Below are positions 55,001 through 64,000 of a stretch of DNA of 64,000 nt, piece after piece. How positions within the stretch are numbered: the stretch's first letter is position 1; every line of letters starts with the position of its first letter. The DNA is taken from positions 3,418,319 to 3,482,318 of the forward strand of contig NC_088194.1 of assembly GCF_028769735.1 (NCBI RefSeq). Direction: 5' to 3'. The position numbers and the translations under genes were made by a program. The stretch is from Zonotrichia leucophrys gambelii (Eukaryota > Chordata > Aves > Passeriformes > Passerellidae). The notes beneath the pieces are model-generated. The model had not been told where the DNA came from. It made no database searches and was given only the letters and a program-made list of their open reading frames with translations.

Positions 55001-58000
55001 AGCCCCCCCGCTGTCCCCGCCGGGCACGGTGGCACCGCCAGCCCCGGGTGGCGCCCCCGGGGGCGAGTCCCCTCCGTCCTCCCCCCGGGCCACCTCGGGC
55101 TCCTCGGGCTCCGCCGCGCTGTCCCCCGGCCTCTTGCGGGGCCTCCCGCGCCGCCGCTTGCGCGCGTTGCCGTCCGCGGCCGCGCCCTCGGGAGCGCGCT
55201 TGGCGGCGCGGCCGCGCTGCTGCTGCGGCTGCTGCCCCTCGCCGTCCCTCGGCGTCTCGGCCGCGGGCGCGGGCACGCCCACGCCGGGCAGCAGCACGTT
55301 GAGCACGGGGATGGCGGCGGCGCCCACGGGCAGCGGCAGCGCCACCTTCACGGTGCCCGCGGGCCGCGGCACCAGCACGGGCGGCGCGGGCGCCGCGCCG
55401 GGCACGGGCGGGCGCTGCGGGGCCGGGATGCGGGGCAGCAGCAGCGGCAGCCGCGCCACCAGCGCGCTCACCTGCGGGCTGCTGCCCGCCCGCGCCGCCT
55501 CCGGCTTCTTCTTCTCCGGCCGCGGCTGCGCGGGGACCTTGGCGACAGCGTCCTTCTTGGCCTGGGGAGGGGACAGGGTGGCACCGGGCTGGGGGCGCCG
55601 CCGGTGCCCGCCTGGGGAGGGGTTCCGGGGGTCTCACCTGCTCCTGGCTGCTGTCAGCGGGGTCCGGGCCGGTCTTCTTGGGGGCTGAGGGTGGCCGGGG
55701 GTCCTGGGGGGGCTTGTCCGTGTTGTCTGTGGGAGGAGGGGACGTGAGCAGGGTGACACTGGGGATGGTGGCACTGGGGAGGGGACACGGGGAGTGGGGA
55801 GGGGACATTGGGAATGGAAGGGGACACTGACAAGGTGGACGACAACCCATCCCACCCCCCACGATGTCTGTCCCCAGGGGTGACACTGTTCTAGGAGACT
55901 GACTGTGTCCCCAGGGGTGACACTGTCCTCAGGGGGGTTACAGTGTTCTAGGGGGCTGACAGTGTCCCCAGGCAGTGACAGTGTCTGTCCCCAGGGGGTG
56001 ACAGCATCCCCAGGGGGGTGACAGTGTCCCCAGGGCTGGTGGCAGCCCCGGTGTCCCCGGGCTGACCTGAGAGCACCGTGGCCATGAGCAGGTCGGCGTG
56101 GGCCGAGCGGGGGCTGATGATGTGCTGCTGCAGCAGGAACTGCGCCACCTCCACGATGTTGTTGAAGGAGCGCCGCAGGATCTTCTCGGCCCAGTCACAC
56201 GTCAGGGCACACGCGGCCTCCGTCACCTCGGCGCTGTACGAGTGCGCCAGCTCGGCCAGCTCCGCCTGCTGGGGACGGGGACAGGGACATCACTGAGGGG
56301 ACAGGGACAGGGACACTCTCACTGTCACCTCACTGCTGCTGTAGGAGTGAGCCAGCTCGGCCAGCTCCGCCTGCTGGGGACAGCACAGGGACAGGAACAG
56401 GGACATCAGACAGGGACAGGGTGTGAGACCAGGGACAGGAGGATAGCAGGGAGGGGACAGCAGGAGGGTCACGGTGTCAGGATGGGGACAGCAGGAGGGT
56501 CAGGGAGCAGGGCAGGACACAGGGATGAGCCCATGGAAAAGGATGGGACACTGGGATGGGGACAGGAGGGGACACCAGGATGGGGACGGGATGGGATTCA
56601 TGGAGCAAGGCAGGACCTGCATCCCACCAACCCACCGCATCCCACTGTCCCATTATCCTATACGTGTCCCACTATCCACTTCCGCTATCCCACTTATCCC
56701 CCAAATCCCGTCCATTATCCCACCCAAACTCACCGTCTCGGTCACTTTGAGGTCCAGGCTGGGCAGGGGAGGAAGGCTGACCACGGTCTTCCTCCGGATC
56801 CCCCCATAGCAGTACGTTGGGAAGAGTCAAGGATTTTTCCCGAGCCCAAAACACCGGGAACCAACCCCTGAAGAACCCTCAGGAATGGGAAAAACTGGGG
56901 GAAACCAGGAAAAAGAATAGGAAAAAATGGGAAAAAATGTGAAAAAAACAGGGGAAAAAAGAGCAGCTGGCACAGGAATTCCAGGCCAGGGAAGGATATT
57001 TGGACTGGCCGCGGCCCCCCAGGCGCCGGGCTTTGATGTTTGGGAAGATCTCGCGGATGATCTTGCCGAAGTTGGCCGTGCTCAGCGGGCGGCAGCCCAG
57101 GTTGTCACAGTAACGCCTGCGGGGACACCGGCGGTGACACGGAGCAGGGACAGGGCAGGGGGACACAGAGCACATCGGGGACACCGGGGGTGACTCGGAG
57201 CACCCGGGGACAGGGCACGGAACGGCGGGGCAGGGGGACATGGGGACAGCAGGACAGGGGGACACAGAGCAGATCAGGGACAGGGTAGGGAACAGCAGGG
57301 CAGGGGGACACAGGGACATGGGGCACCAGGACAGGGGGACATGGGGCAGCAGGACACGGCAGGGAATGGCAGGGCTGGGGGACCTGGGGATGTAGGACAG
57401 CAGGACAGGGGGACAGGGAGGACGAGGACAGGGGGTCCTCAAGGACACTGGGACATGAGGACAGGGGGTCCCCAGGGAGGTGAAGACACGGGGACAGAAG
57501 GACAGGGGTTTCTAAGGGACGTGGTGATATGGGACACCAGGACAGGGGGGTCCTTGGGACACGGTGACACGGTGACGCGGGACAGCCCGGCTCACTTGTA
57601 GGCGTCATAGACGTCCTGCTTGGGCAGGCAGGTGTCCGTGTGCTCCTCCAGGTGGTTGCGGATCCAGCTGCAGGCGTGCATGTGCTCGGCCGTGCCCAGC
57701 GTGCTCAGCTCCAGCGAGGAGGAGCTGCTGCTGCTGCTGGGGGGACAGGCAGGGAGGGGAGCCCGTCAGCACCTCTGTGCCAGCGCCTCCGGGTGAGGGA
57801 CCTGCCCTGGGGCATCCCTGTGCCAGCTCCAGCCCCATCCCATCCCACCCCATGGATCCCATCCCACCCCATGGATCCCATCCCACCCCATCCCATCCCA
57901 CCCCATAGATCCCATCCCATGGATCCCATCCCACCCCACCCCCAGACCCCACCCCGGGTCCCCCCTGACCTCTTCTCGCCCAGGCTGGGCCCCGAGGGCA

Positions 58001-58572
58001 GTTGCAGGTACAGGTAGAGTTTGTCGCTGTCCGAGAACTTCTGCACGTCCTGCTGCGCTCCGGGACAAGGACAGGGAGAGGGAGAGGAGGAGATGGAGAC
58101 GGATCCCGTGGGGCGAGCCCCAGGACAGCCCTGCCCTGCCCCAGCATCCCCACAACACTCACCAGGATGGAGTCCACCTTGCTCTGCACGGATTTGCTGC
58201 GGGGAGAGAGGCCACGAGTGAGGAACGATCCCAAAAACCCCGGGATCGCAATTCCGGCTCTACCCAGGGCTCCTCAGGTCCCCCCAGAGCCCGAGGGGGA
58301 CCCAGGATGGACCCCAGGGCTCAGAGATCCAGGATGGATTCAGGAGGGATCCAGGATGGATCCAAGATGGAATTCCCAATCCCCCACCCATGAGCCCCCT
58401 CTGGGTTGGGGGATTGGAGGAATTCCCAGATTTTGGGGCGCTGCCCTTACGAGATGTTGCCGCGGAGCTCCTGCAGCAGCGTGCTGGACTCGGTGGCACC
58501 GCCCCGGGCACTGCCAGCTGACAGAGGGCCCCTCCTGGTGGCCCTGGTGCCCAGCTCCTCCTCCTCAGCCAT
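49082..58572 (-). CDS. RFX5: RFX5 (regulatory factor X5) with a giant C-terminal repeat domain
   Basis: DNA-binding subunit of the RFX complex (with RFXAP and RFXANK) that binds the X box of MHC class II promoters. Exons in transcript order: 58572-58451 (start [12 protein letters not shown]), 58196-58163, 58052-57970, 57736-57596, 57116-57000, 56815-56734, 56268-56067, 55726-55638, 55561-49082. The sum is exactly 2,450 codons with stop; human RFX5 is 616 residues as I recall. Seen: oligomerisation helix [34 protein letters not shown] winged-helix domain [59 protein letters not shown]-type docking motif [47 protein letters not shown]. The C-terminal [10 protein letters not shown] resembles human KVSVIKGSR. 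Confidence 0.93.
49270..54960 (-). repeat. RFX5: In-frame coding minisatellite of RFX5 (39/33-base units)
   Basis: About 150 units. Two types are seen: a 13-residue one of the form [13 protein letters not shown] and an 11-residue one of the form [11 protein letters not shown]. Every unit length is a multiple of three, so the frame stays open for about 1,900 residues. N-terminal units favour SDSPVNG/SDSLVNG, central ones [14 protein letters not shown] and [10 protein letters not shown]-terminal ones RECPSRD. The encoded segment is low-complexity, rich in S, T, R, D, G and P, with no cysteine cluster or membrane segment; it is predicted disordered. Confidence 0.93.
55740..56040. repeat. GGGGTGACAGTGTCCCCA repeats
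   Basis: Degenerate 18-30-base units in the RFX5 intron between exons 56067 and 55726. The motif resembles the coding minisatellite (GGGACAGTGGCAC), so the two may be related. Confidence 0.7.
56332..56378 (-). repeat. Copy of the 5' edge of RFX5 exon 56268-56067
   Basis: CCCCAGCAGGCGGAGCTGGC followed by CGAGCTGGCTCACTCCTACAGC repeats the acceptor and first ~40 bases of the exon ([12 protein letters not shown]) about 110 bases upstream in transcript sense. The acceptor is intact; the reading frame stays open for a short distance only. Confidence 0.92.
56816..56999 (-). other. RFX5: U12-type AT-AC intron in RFX5
   Basis: No AG lies at the 3' end required by the protein. The exon ends CAGTCCAA (57000), the intron begins ATATCCTT (56999-56992), a TCCTTGAC branch motif lies at 56833-56826, and the intron ends CCCAAC before exon GTACTGC (56815). 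Joining restores the codons for QSKYCYGG. The branch A is about 11 bases from the 3' end, as expected for minor-spliceosome introns. Confidence 0.88.
57120..57955. repeat. Repeats in RFX5 introns
   Basis: 57120-57590: GGGGACAC(A/G)GGGACA-type units. 57835-57955: CCCATCCCACCCCATGGATCC units. They flank exon 57736-57596. Confidence 0.8.
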
Positions 58573-58637
58573 GGCAGCCCTCTGTGTGTCCTGCAGGGGA
58601 AATGGGAATCTGGGGTAAAAACGGGAATAAATCCCAT

Positions 58638-58702
58638 TTTAGGTGCCCTTCCTGGTGGCCCTGGTGCCCAGCTCCTCTTCCTCAGCCATGGCAGCCCTGT
58701 CC
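58638..58702 (-). repeat. Duplicate of the RFX5 start-codon exon
   Basis: The acceptor, start codon and the next ~45 coding bases ([13 protein letters not shown]) are repeated 117 bases upstream in transcript sense: ATG at 58689-58687. The copy then ends in KGT and a stop at about 58640 and has no donor. Confidence 0.93.
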
Positions 58703-58839
58703 TGCTGAGAACAGGGACAATTTGGGGTAAAAAGGGGAGTAAATCCCATTCTGGGCTCTAATGGGAATCGTGGGCACGGACAGGGGCCACGGAAATGGGA
58801 CAGGGAGACCGGCAGTGACCCCGGCAGGGCTGGGGACAG

Positions 58840-59410
58840 GGGGACAGCAGGACAGGGGGACAGCAGGACAGGGGGACAGCAGGAGACCAGGACAGGGGGA
58901 GAGCAGGGACAGGGGGACACCAGGAAGGGGGGGTCCCAGGGACAGAGGGACACCAGGACAGAGGGACACCAGGACAGGGGGGGTCCCAGGGACGGAGGGA
59001 CACCAGGACAGAGGGACACCAGGACAGGGGGACACCAGGAAGAGACCCACAGCGCCACCGGAAGAGACGCCCAGGGACGCGGGGCCATGAGGCCACCGGA
59101 AGCGACCCCCGGGGCCGCCGCCGCCCTCCGCGCCCTCCCCGCGGTACCGGGGCGGCCCCGGCCCAGCGCGACCGCGGCGCTCTGACCGGACCGGTACCGG
59201 GGGCCGGGACCCCCCTGCCGGGGCCGAGCCCGGGGGTGGCCGGGGGTGTTCCGGGCTGTCCCAGGGGTGTTCCGGGGTGTCCGGGGATGTCCGGGCTGTA
59301 CCCGGGGGTGTCCGGGGGGGTCCTGGAGTGTTCCGGGGGTGTTCCGGGGGGTTCGGGGGTGTTCCGAGGGTGTCTCGGGGGTGTCCCCGGGGGTGTCCCC
59401 AGGCCTGCCC
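58840..59410. repeat. GC-rich repeats in RFX5 intron 1
   Basis: 58840-59045: GGGGGACA(G/C)CAGGACA units. 59225-59410: GGGGTGTTCCGGGGTGTCCGGG units. Between them lies CpG-dense unique sequence. Confidence 0.85.
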
Positions 59411-59433
59411 CCCCTCCCCAGCCCCGCACCCAC

Positions 59434-59730
59434 CTGGTCCCGTCCGGCTCGGGGGGCCCCGGGAGGGGGGGGGGAGGGGAGGGGTCCCGCCACGTGCCCC
59501 GCGCCCCCCGCGCGAACCGAAAGTGGACGCGCCCCTCGCTCGCCGCGCGCGCGGCCCCTTCTTTTTTCTGATTGGCTGCAACGGCGCTGGTCTGCCCGGA
59601 TACGGCAGCACTCGCAGCTGTGATTGGCTGAGTCCTCCCCCCCCCTCAGCTGGGGGTAAGCGCCCGGATGTGGCGGGGCGGGAGGGGCCGAAATCTGCCT
59701 GGCAACAGCGATCTGATTGGCCGGGGCGGG
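59434..59730 (-). promoter_or_regulatory. RFX5: RFX5 promoter and putative noncoding exon 1
   Basis: A plausible 5' UTR exon ends at 59434 (GGGACCAG|GTGGGTGCG). Upstream in transcript sense are three CCAAT boxes in minus sense (ATTGG at 59571-59575, 59623-59627, 59716-59720), each followed by C in ATTGGC(T/C), within a CpG island. The transcription start cannot be fixed. Confidence 0.6.
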
Positions 59731-59786
59731 CGGCGCGAGGGGAGACGGGTGTGCGGCGAGTGTGCAAACGGGTCACGCGGGGCGGT

Positions 59787-60010
59787 CACGTGTGAGGGGG
59801 GTTGTGCAACGGGTGTGTATCACGTGCGCGTGTGCAAGGGAGGGTCGCGCGGGGAAGTCACGTGGGGGGTTGTGCAACGGGTGTGTCACGTGCGCGTGTC
59901 ACGTGTGCAGGGAGTGTGCAAGGCGCGTGGAAGGAGTGTGCAAGGAGATCTCCGGAGCAGGAAAAGGAAAAGGATTTTCTTTGGATTGATTTCATCCCGT
60001 GGGTCACGTG
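59787..60010. promoter_or_regulatory. CACGTG (E-box) cluster upstream of RFX5
   Basis: Six palindromic CACGTG hexamers at 59787, 59821, 59859, 59887, 59900 and 60005, most as GTCACGTG, in degenerate GTGTGCAACGGGTGTG repeat units; a seventh lies at 59491. bHLH-ZIP factors of the USF/TFE/MITF type bind such sites; use here is inferred. Confidence 0.6.
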
Positions 60011-60379
60011 CGTCCCGCAGTTCCCAACTCCTGGAATTCCCAAATTCCTGAGTTCCCGAATCCCGGAATTCCCGAATTTCCAAATCCTGGAATTGCCAAA
60101 TTCCCAAATCCCAAAATTCCCGGGGCATGCGAGACGTGCAGGGAAGAGGATCTGGAACTTCCCGACTTTTCCAGGGGCTCCTTTGGAATGGGGAAGAGGA
60201 AATCCCACATTCCCAGGGATTTTGGGGAAGGGGAAATCCCACATTCCCAAGGAATTTCGGGGAGCCTGCAGATTTTTATCGGGAAGGGGAGAACTGGAAA
60301 TCGGGGTTTTAATTGCAGGGAGTGAGGCTGAGTCAGAGCCGGCTCCGGCTTTGGAACTTTGCCGAGTTTGGGATTTTGG

Positions 60380-60545
60380 GATTGTGGGATTTTTTTGGGA
60401 TTGTGGGATGGATGGGATCTCAAAGCTCATCTGGTCCAACCCTTTGGGCGGCTCCTGCTGGCCCAGGTGGCTCCAAGAGCTGCCCGAGCTGGGCTGGGGC
60501 AATTCCAGGGATGGGGAATCCATGGAAAAACCTGGGCCAGGGGAG
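60380..60545 (-). mobile_element. Decayed CR1-like LINE 3' fragment
   Basis: ATCTCAAAGCTCATCTGGTCC, then AACCC, GGCTCC, CCAGGGATGGGGAATCC and ACCTGGGCCAG in order. These resemble the reverse complement of the 3' end of bird CR1 elements (GATCATCTAGTTCCAACC .. CCAGGGATGGGGCATCCAC). It is short and old, without coding capacity. It is the only transposable element I recognise. Confidence 0.6.
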
Positions 60546-60859
60546 GATTTATCCCAGATATCCACCTGGATGATCCCACTTTATTTGTATCCACCTGGAT
60601 CCCACTTTATTTCGGGGCAAAACTTTCTCCAGGAGCCCCCAGGGATAAAATAGGGGAATAAAGGAGGGGAACATAAAAAGGATAAAAGGGGGATAAAATG
60701 CCCATCTGGAAGCAAACCCCGGGAAAAGAGGCAGCGCCGGGAATTTCCCCCAGACCCTTCCCGCGGTCCCGGCTCCGCCCGCGGCCCCCCCGGGATTTGT
60801 TTGTCCCGGGATTTTCCGGGAATGAGCCTCGGCAAGCGGCGGCTGATGCAGGAAACAAC

Positions 60860-60865
60860 TTTATT
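60860..60865 (-). terminator. SELENBP1: SELENBP1 poly(A) signal
   Basis: Minus strand CATCAATAAAGTTG, about 280 bases past the stop. Between them lies a (GGGACA)n microsatellite at about 60872-60925. Confidence 0.75.
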
Positions 60866-60871
60866 GATGGC

Positions 60872-60878
60872 AGGGAAA

Positions 60879-60923
<45 letters not shown>

Positions 60924-60925
60924 GC
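60872..60925. repeat. (CAGGGA)n microsatellite
   Basis: About 9 hexamers in the SELENBP1 3' UTR. Confidence 0.9.
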
Positions 60926-61143
60926 CGGGAATGGCCCGGCGGACCCCGAACCCCGAAATCACCCGAGGGGACCCCAAAGCAGGAATCCCCCGTGGGACCC
61001 TAAAGCCCAGAATCACCCGGGGCACCCCAAAGCCCCGATCCCCCCCAGCCCCATCACCCGGGGCACCCCACAGCCCCAATTTCCCCCCGGGACCCCGATC
61101 CCGCCCCGGCGCCGTTTGCCGAGCGCGGCGCTGCCGGCGCCGC

Positions 61144-64000
61144 TCAGGGCAGGGTCACGGACTTGGCATCGCCGCCGGGGAAGCGGATCTGGTGCGCCAG
61201 GCACGGCCCGTTGGGCTCCTTGCCGAAATCCACCAGGAAGTTCTTGTTGACGCTCAGGCCGCCCTTGTCCGTGTCCACGTCGAGCTGCAGCATCACCGAG
61301 CCCTCCCTGCGCGGGGACAGCGGCGGCTCAGGGCGACAGCGACCCCCGCGCCCGGGGCCAGCGGCACGGGCTGGGATGGGGGCGGCTGGGGGTCCGCAAT
61401 TCCCGATGGAGGGGACAGGATGGGCACAGGGACACCTTTGGGTCCCCAGCTCCCTCAGGACGGGCACGATTCCATTCAGGAGGGGCTCGGGGCCGTTTCC
61501 CCTCCCCAGCTCCCTCAGGACGGGCACAAATCCATCCAGGACGGGCTCGGCGCCGTTTCCCCTCCCCAGCTCCCCCGGGCTCGGCTCAGGCTCTGCCCGC
61601 CCGGCCAGGCCGGACCCCCTTGCGCTGAGCTCAGCCCGGGCTCTGCCCGATCCCGACCCGGCCGGCAGCGGCTCCGGGGCAGCCCCGGGGGGGTCGCGGC
61701 CCCTTCCCCGCTCCCACCCTGGCCCGGGAAGCCCCGGGCAGCCGGGAGGGGCTCACTTGATCAGGCTGGGGTAGAACTGCCGGTCCCAGGTGCTGTAGAA
61801 GGAGTTGGTCACGTAGAGCCGCTTCCCGTCCAGGCTCAGCTGCAGCGCGGCGGGGCCGCCGTACACGCGCTTGCACTGGGACACAGGACTGGGGTTATTG
61901 GGGGCACTGGGACACAGGACTGGGGGCACTGGGGCTGGATTCCAGCAGGGGCACTGAGAGCAGGCTCAGGCTCATGGTCAGGTGAGGACACACACTCACA
62001 CTCAGGTGAGCACACACACTCACACACAGTCCCACACTCACGCTCACCCCCGGTCCCGCCCCCCCGCCCCGCCCGGAGCTGCAAGCCCCGCCCCAGCCCC
62101 GCCCAGACGCGCCGGCCCCGCCCCGCTCACCTTGACCACCAGTGGCTCGGGCTGGCACTTGAGCTCCTCGTCCCTGCACACGGTCACGGGGCCCCCTCGC
62201 AGGATGCTGCCCCCCACGAACACCTGCAAGGGCCGCGCTGGCACACGAGCGTTCCCCGGCCCGGCCCCCCGGGCCCCCCGGCCCCGCTCGGCCCCCCGGC
62301 CCGGCCCTGCCCCTCACCTGCCCCACCAGCCGCGGCTTGCAGCTCCGCGACAGCTCGTACTGACGGATGTCCCCGTGCAGCCAATTGCACACGTACAGGA
62401 ACCGGTCGTCCTGGCTGATGACGAGGTCCACGATGAAGGCTGCGGGCAGAGCCGGGGCTCAGGGGCACGGCCAGCACCGGGGGAGCCCACACGGGCCAGC
62501 CCTGAGATGGGCTTTGGGACAGGGACCAGGACTTTGGGCTCGGTCAGCATTCGGGCTCAGTAATCATTTGGCGTCAGCCTTGATTTGGGTCAGTCAGGAT
62601 TCAAGGTCACCCCGCAGGATTCGGGGTCCCCCAGCCGGCTCTGGGGTCCCCCCGCAGGCCGTGCCCGGCTGCAGAGCTCGCCCAGCCAACAGGAATGCCA
62701 CCCCCGAGGGCACACGCACCCGGCATCTTGGGCATGATCCAGCCCGACACGTCCTTGGCCGGGATCCGGATCACTTCCTCCACGGCCCAGTTGTCTCTCT
62801 GCACAGGGACACCGAGCCCGGCTCAGCCCGCGCTGCCCCGGCCCGAGCCGAGCCGAGCCGGGCACGACGGGCTCAGCCCCCGCACCCTCCCCGGCCCCGC
62901 TCCCGCTCCCCGCCGCCCCGCACTCGCCTCGCAGGATTTGTAGAAGCGGAAAATGGCCCCGCTCAGGGCACAGCCCACGTAGCCCTCGGCGGCCTCGGGG
63001 TTGTGCAGGAAGCGCACGGTCATGGGCAGAGAATCCTCGCCCAGGTCGAAGCACTGCGTCAGGCTGCGGCACGACAGGTTCCACACGTTCAGGCGGCGGC
63101 CGAAGACCCCTGCGGGACACGCGGGAGAGGCTGGGGGCGGCCGGGGAGAGACCCCCGAGGGGCTCCTGGGGGGCATCGGCACGGGAACGGCGGGAACCGG
63201 GGACGGGGAACTGGGAAATGCGGGAACCGGGGAGGGGGACTGGGAAATGCGGGAACCGGGGAGGGGGACTGGGAAATGCGGGAACTGGGGAGATCACAGA
63301 GTAATACGGGATTTTGGGAGAACACAGGGAAATGCAGCTTTGGGGGCAGCAGGACCCTGCCCACCCGGGGTTCCTCCCCGCCCATCCCCAGCCCGAGCCC
63401 GGCCCAGGCTCCGGCCGCAAATCGGCCTCTCGGGGGCACCGAGCGCTGCCGGCCCCAGCTCAGCCCTGCCGGCGCTGCCACCCGCGTGTCCCCACCTTTC
63501 TTGAGGTCATCGGGGTTGAAGCCGCGCCCGGCCACTCTGGGCACCATCCCGGCCGAGCTGACCAGGACGTTGTGCCGGGCCTGGTACCAGAAGTCGTGCC
63601 CGGTCGGGGGAGCCTCACACTCGTTCTCCCAGTTGCCCTTCAGCTCGAAGGTCTCTCCGTCCAGCACCACGAAGCCACCTGGGACACACGAGGGACGGGC
63701 GGGGACAAATCCAGGCTTCTGCATTTCCAGCGGGACCCCCGGGGTGGGAGTTCGGGCAGGGAAATGGGAATTCGGGCAGCGACATGGGAATTCGGGCAGG
63801 GACATGGGAATCCCGGCAGGGAAATGGGAATCCCGGCAGGGAAATGGGAATTCGGGCAGGGAAAATTTACCTTTGCCGTGGCCAGCGGCGTCGCCCATGT
63901 TGGCGACCAGGACGTCGCCGTTGGGCAGGGGGTGGGTGACGGACAGGTAGCCCTTGTTGCACTTCCAGAACACATCCACGGGCTCGATCATCTGCACGAA
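61144..64000 (-). CDS. SELENBP1: SELENBP1-like selenium-binding protein (methanethiol oxidase family), partial
   Basis: Family members are cytosolic beta-propeller proteins; human SELENBP1 is a methanethiol oxidase. Exons in transcript order: beyond 64000 to 63871, 63678-63496, 63109-62928, 62798-62720, 62439-62318, 62223-62131, 61875-61757, 61306-61144. They give 357 codons including stop; the N-terminal third lies right of the window. Conserved blocks: [118 protein letters not shown]. The segment [20 protein letters not shown] and the SVTLP end differ from human, so this may be a bird-specific or divergent paralogue. One intron appears to be GC-AG. Confidence 0.9.
61430..61575. repeat. ~75-base tandem duplication in last SELENBP1 intron
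   Basis: CCCAGCTCCCTCAGGACGGGCAC(G/A)A.TCCATCCAGGA..GGGCTCGGGGCCGTTTCCCCT occurs about twice, with a partial third copy. Confidence 0.85.
63180..63300. repeat. GGGAACCGGGGAGGGGGACTGGGAAATGC repeats
   Basis: About 4 units of 29 bases in a SELENBP1 intron. A similar GGGCAGGGAAATGGGAATTC array lies at 63755-63860. Confidence 0.85.

Noticed and set aside
49203..55688. A 2,161-codon open frame on the plus strand opposite RFX5 ([15 protein letters not shown] repeats)
   Set aside because: It is the antisense shadow of the RFX5 coding minisatellite: units are multiples of three and stop-free in this frame too. It has no recognisable non-repeat domain, and the minus frame has RFX5 sequence at both ends.
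59510..59530. Interferon-response-like GCGAACCGAAAGTGG near the RFX5 first exon
   Set aside because: Only a partial match to the GAAANNGAAA consensus; attractive for an MHC class II regulator but not supportable by sequence alone.

Overview
The window is vertebrate nuclear DNA, most probably from a bird and most probably a GC-rich avian microchromosome. The basis is very short introns, high GC, dense minisatellites, almost no interspersed repeats except one decayed CR1-like LINE tail, and tightly packed housekeeping genes. Five protein genes are recognisable by direct translation of their exons. They lie in the order PSMD4 (+), ZNF687 (+), PI4KB (-), RFX5 (-), SELENBP1-like (-), the order I recall for human 1q21.3. 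I cannot name the species from the sequence.

Layout: 1-6.4 kb is the 3' two thirds of PSMD4 (proteasome ubiquitin receptor; its N-terminal exons lie left of the window). 6.4-8.2 kb is a repeat-rich spacer followed by a CpG-rich ZNF687 promoter with about 15 CCAAT/ATTGG pentamers. 8.2-25.2 kb is ZNF687, with eight coding exons that join in frame to 1,212 codons. ZNF687 and PI4KB converge tail to tail at about 25.2/25.8 kb. 25.8-48.5 kb is PI4KB, with ten coding exons and 772 codons. RFX5 ends at 49.08 kb, only about 600 bases upstream of the PI4KB first exon, and runs back to a promoter near 59.5 kb. SELENBP1 occupies 60.86 kb to beyond the right edge.

Two things stand out. First, the last coding exon of RFX5 carries about 5.7 kb of in-frame minisatellite encoding some 1,900 residues of a 13-/11-residue repeat, between sequences that resemble the normal RFX5 centre and C-terminus. 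The nine-exon model sums to exactly 2,449 codons, against 616 residues as I recall for human RFX5. Second, many introns are filled by tandem arrays whose unit is the edge of the adjacent exon together with its splice site. At least nine exon edges in PSMD4, ZNF687, PI4KB and RFX5 show this, and the two ends of the coding sequence are copied in a similar way in ZNF687 (stop) and RFX5 (start). Acceptor-type arrays lie upstream of their exon and donor-type arrays downstream. I infer a recurrent process that seeds minisatellites at exon-intron junctions and leaves ladders of decoy splice sites.

Other points: RFX5 has an apparent U12-type AT-AC intron, SELENBP1 an apparent GC-AG intron, and there are promoter clusters of CCAAT (ZNF687, RFX5) and CACGTG (upstream of RFX5). 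No tRNA, rRNA, CRISPR array or intact mobile element was seen. All exon boundaries were worked out by eye from reading frame, splice consensus and remembered human protein sequences.
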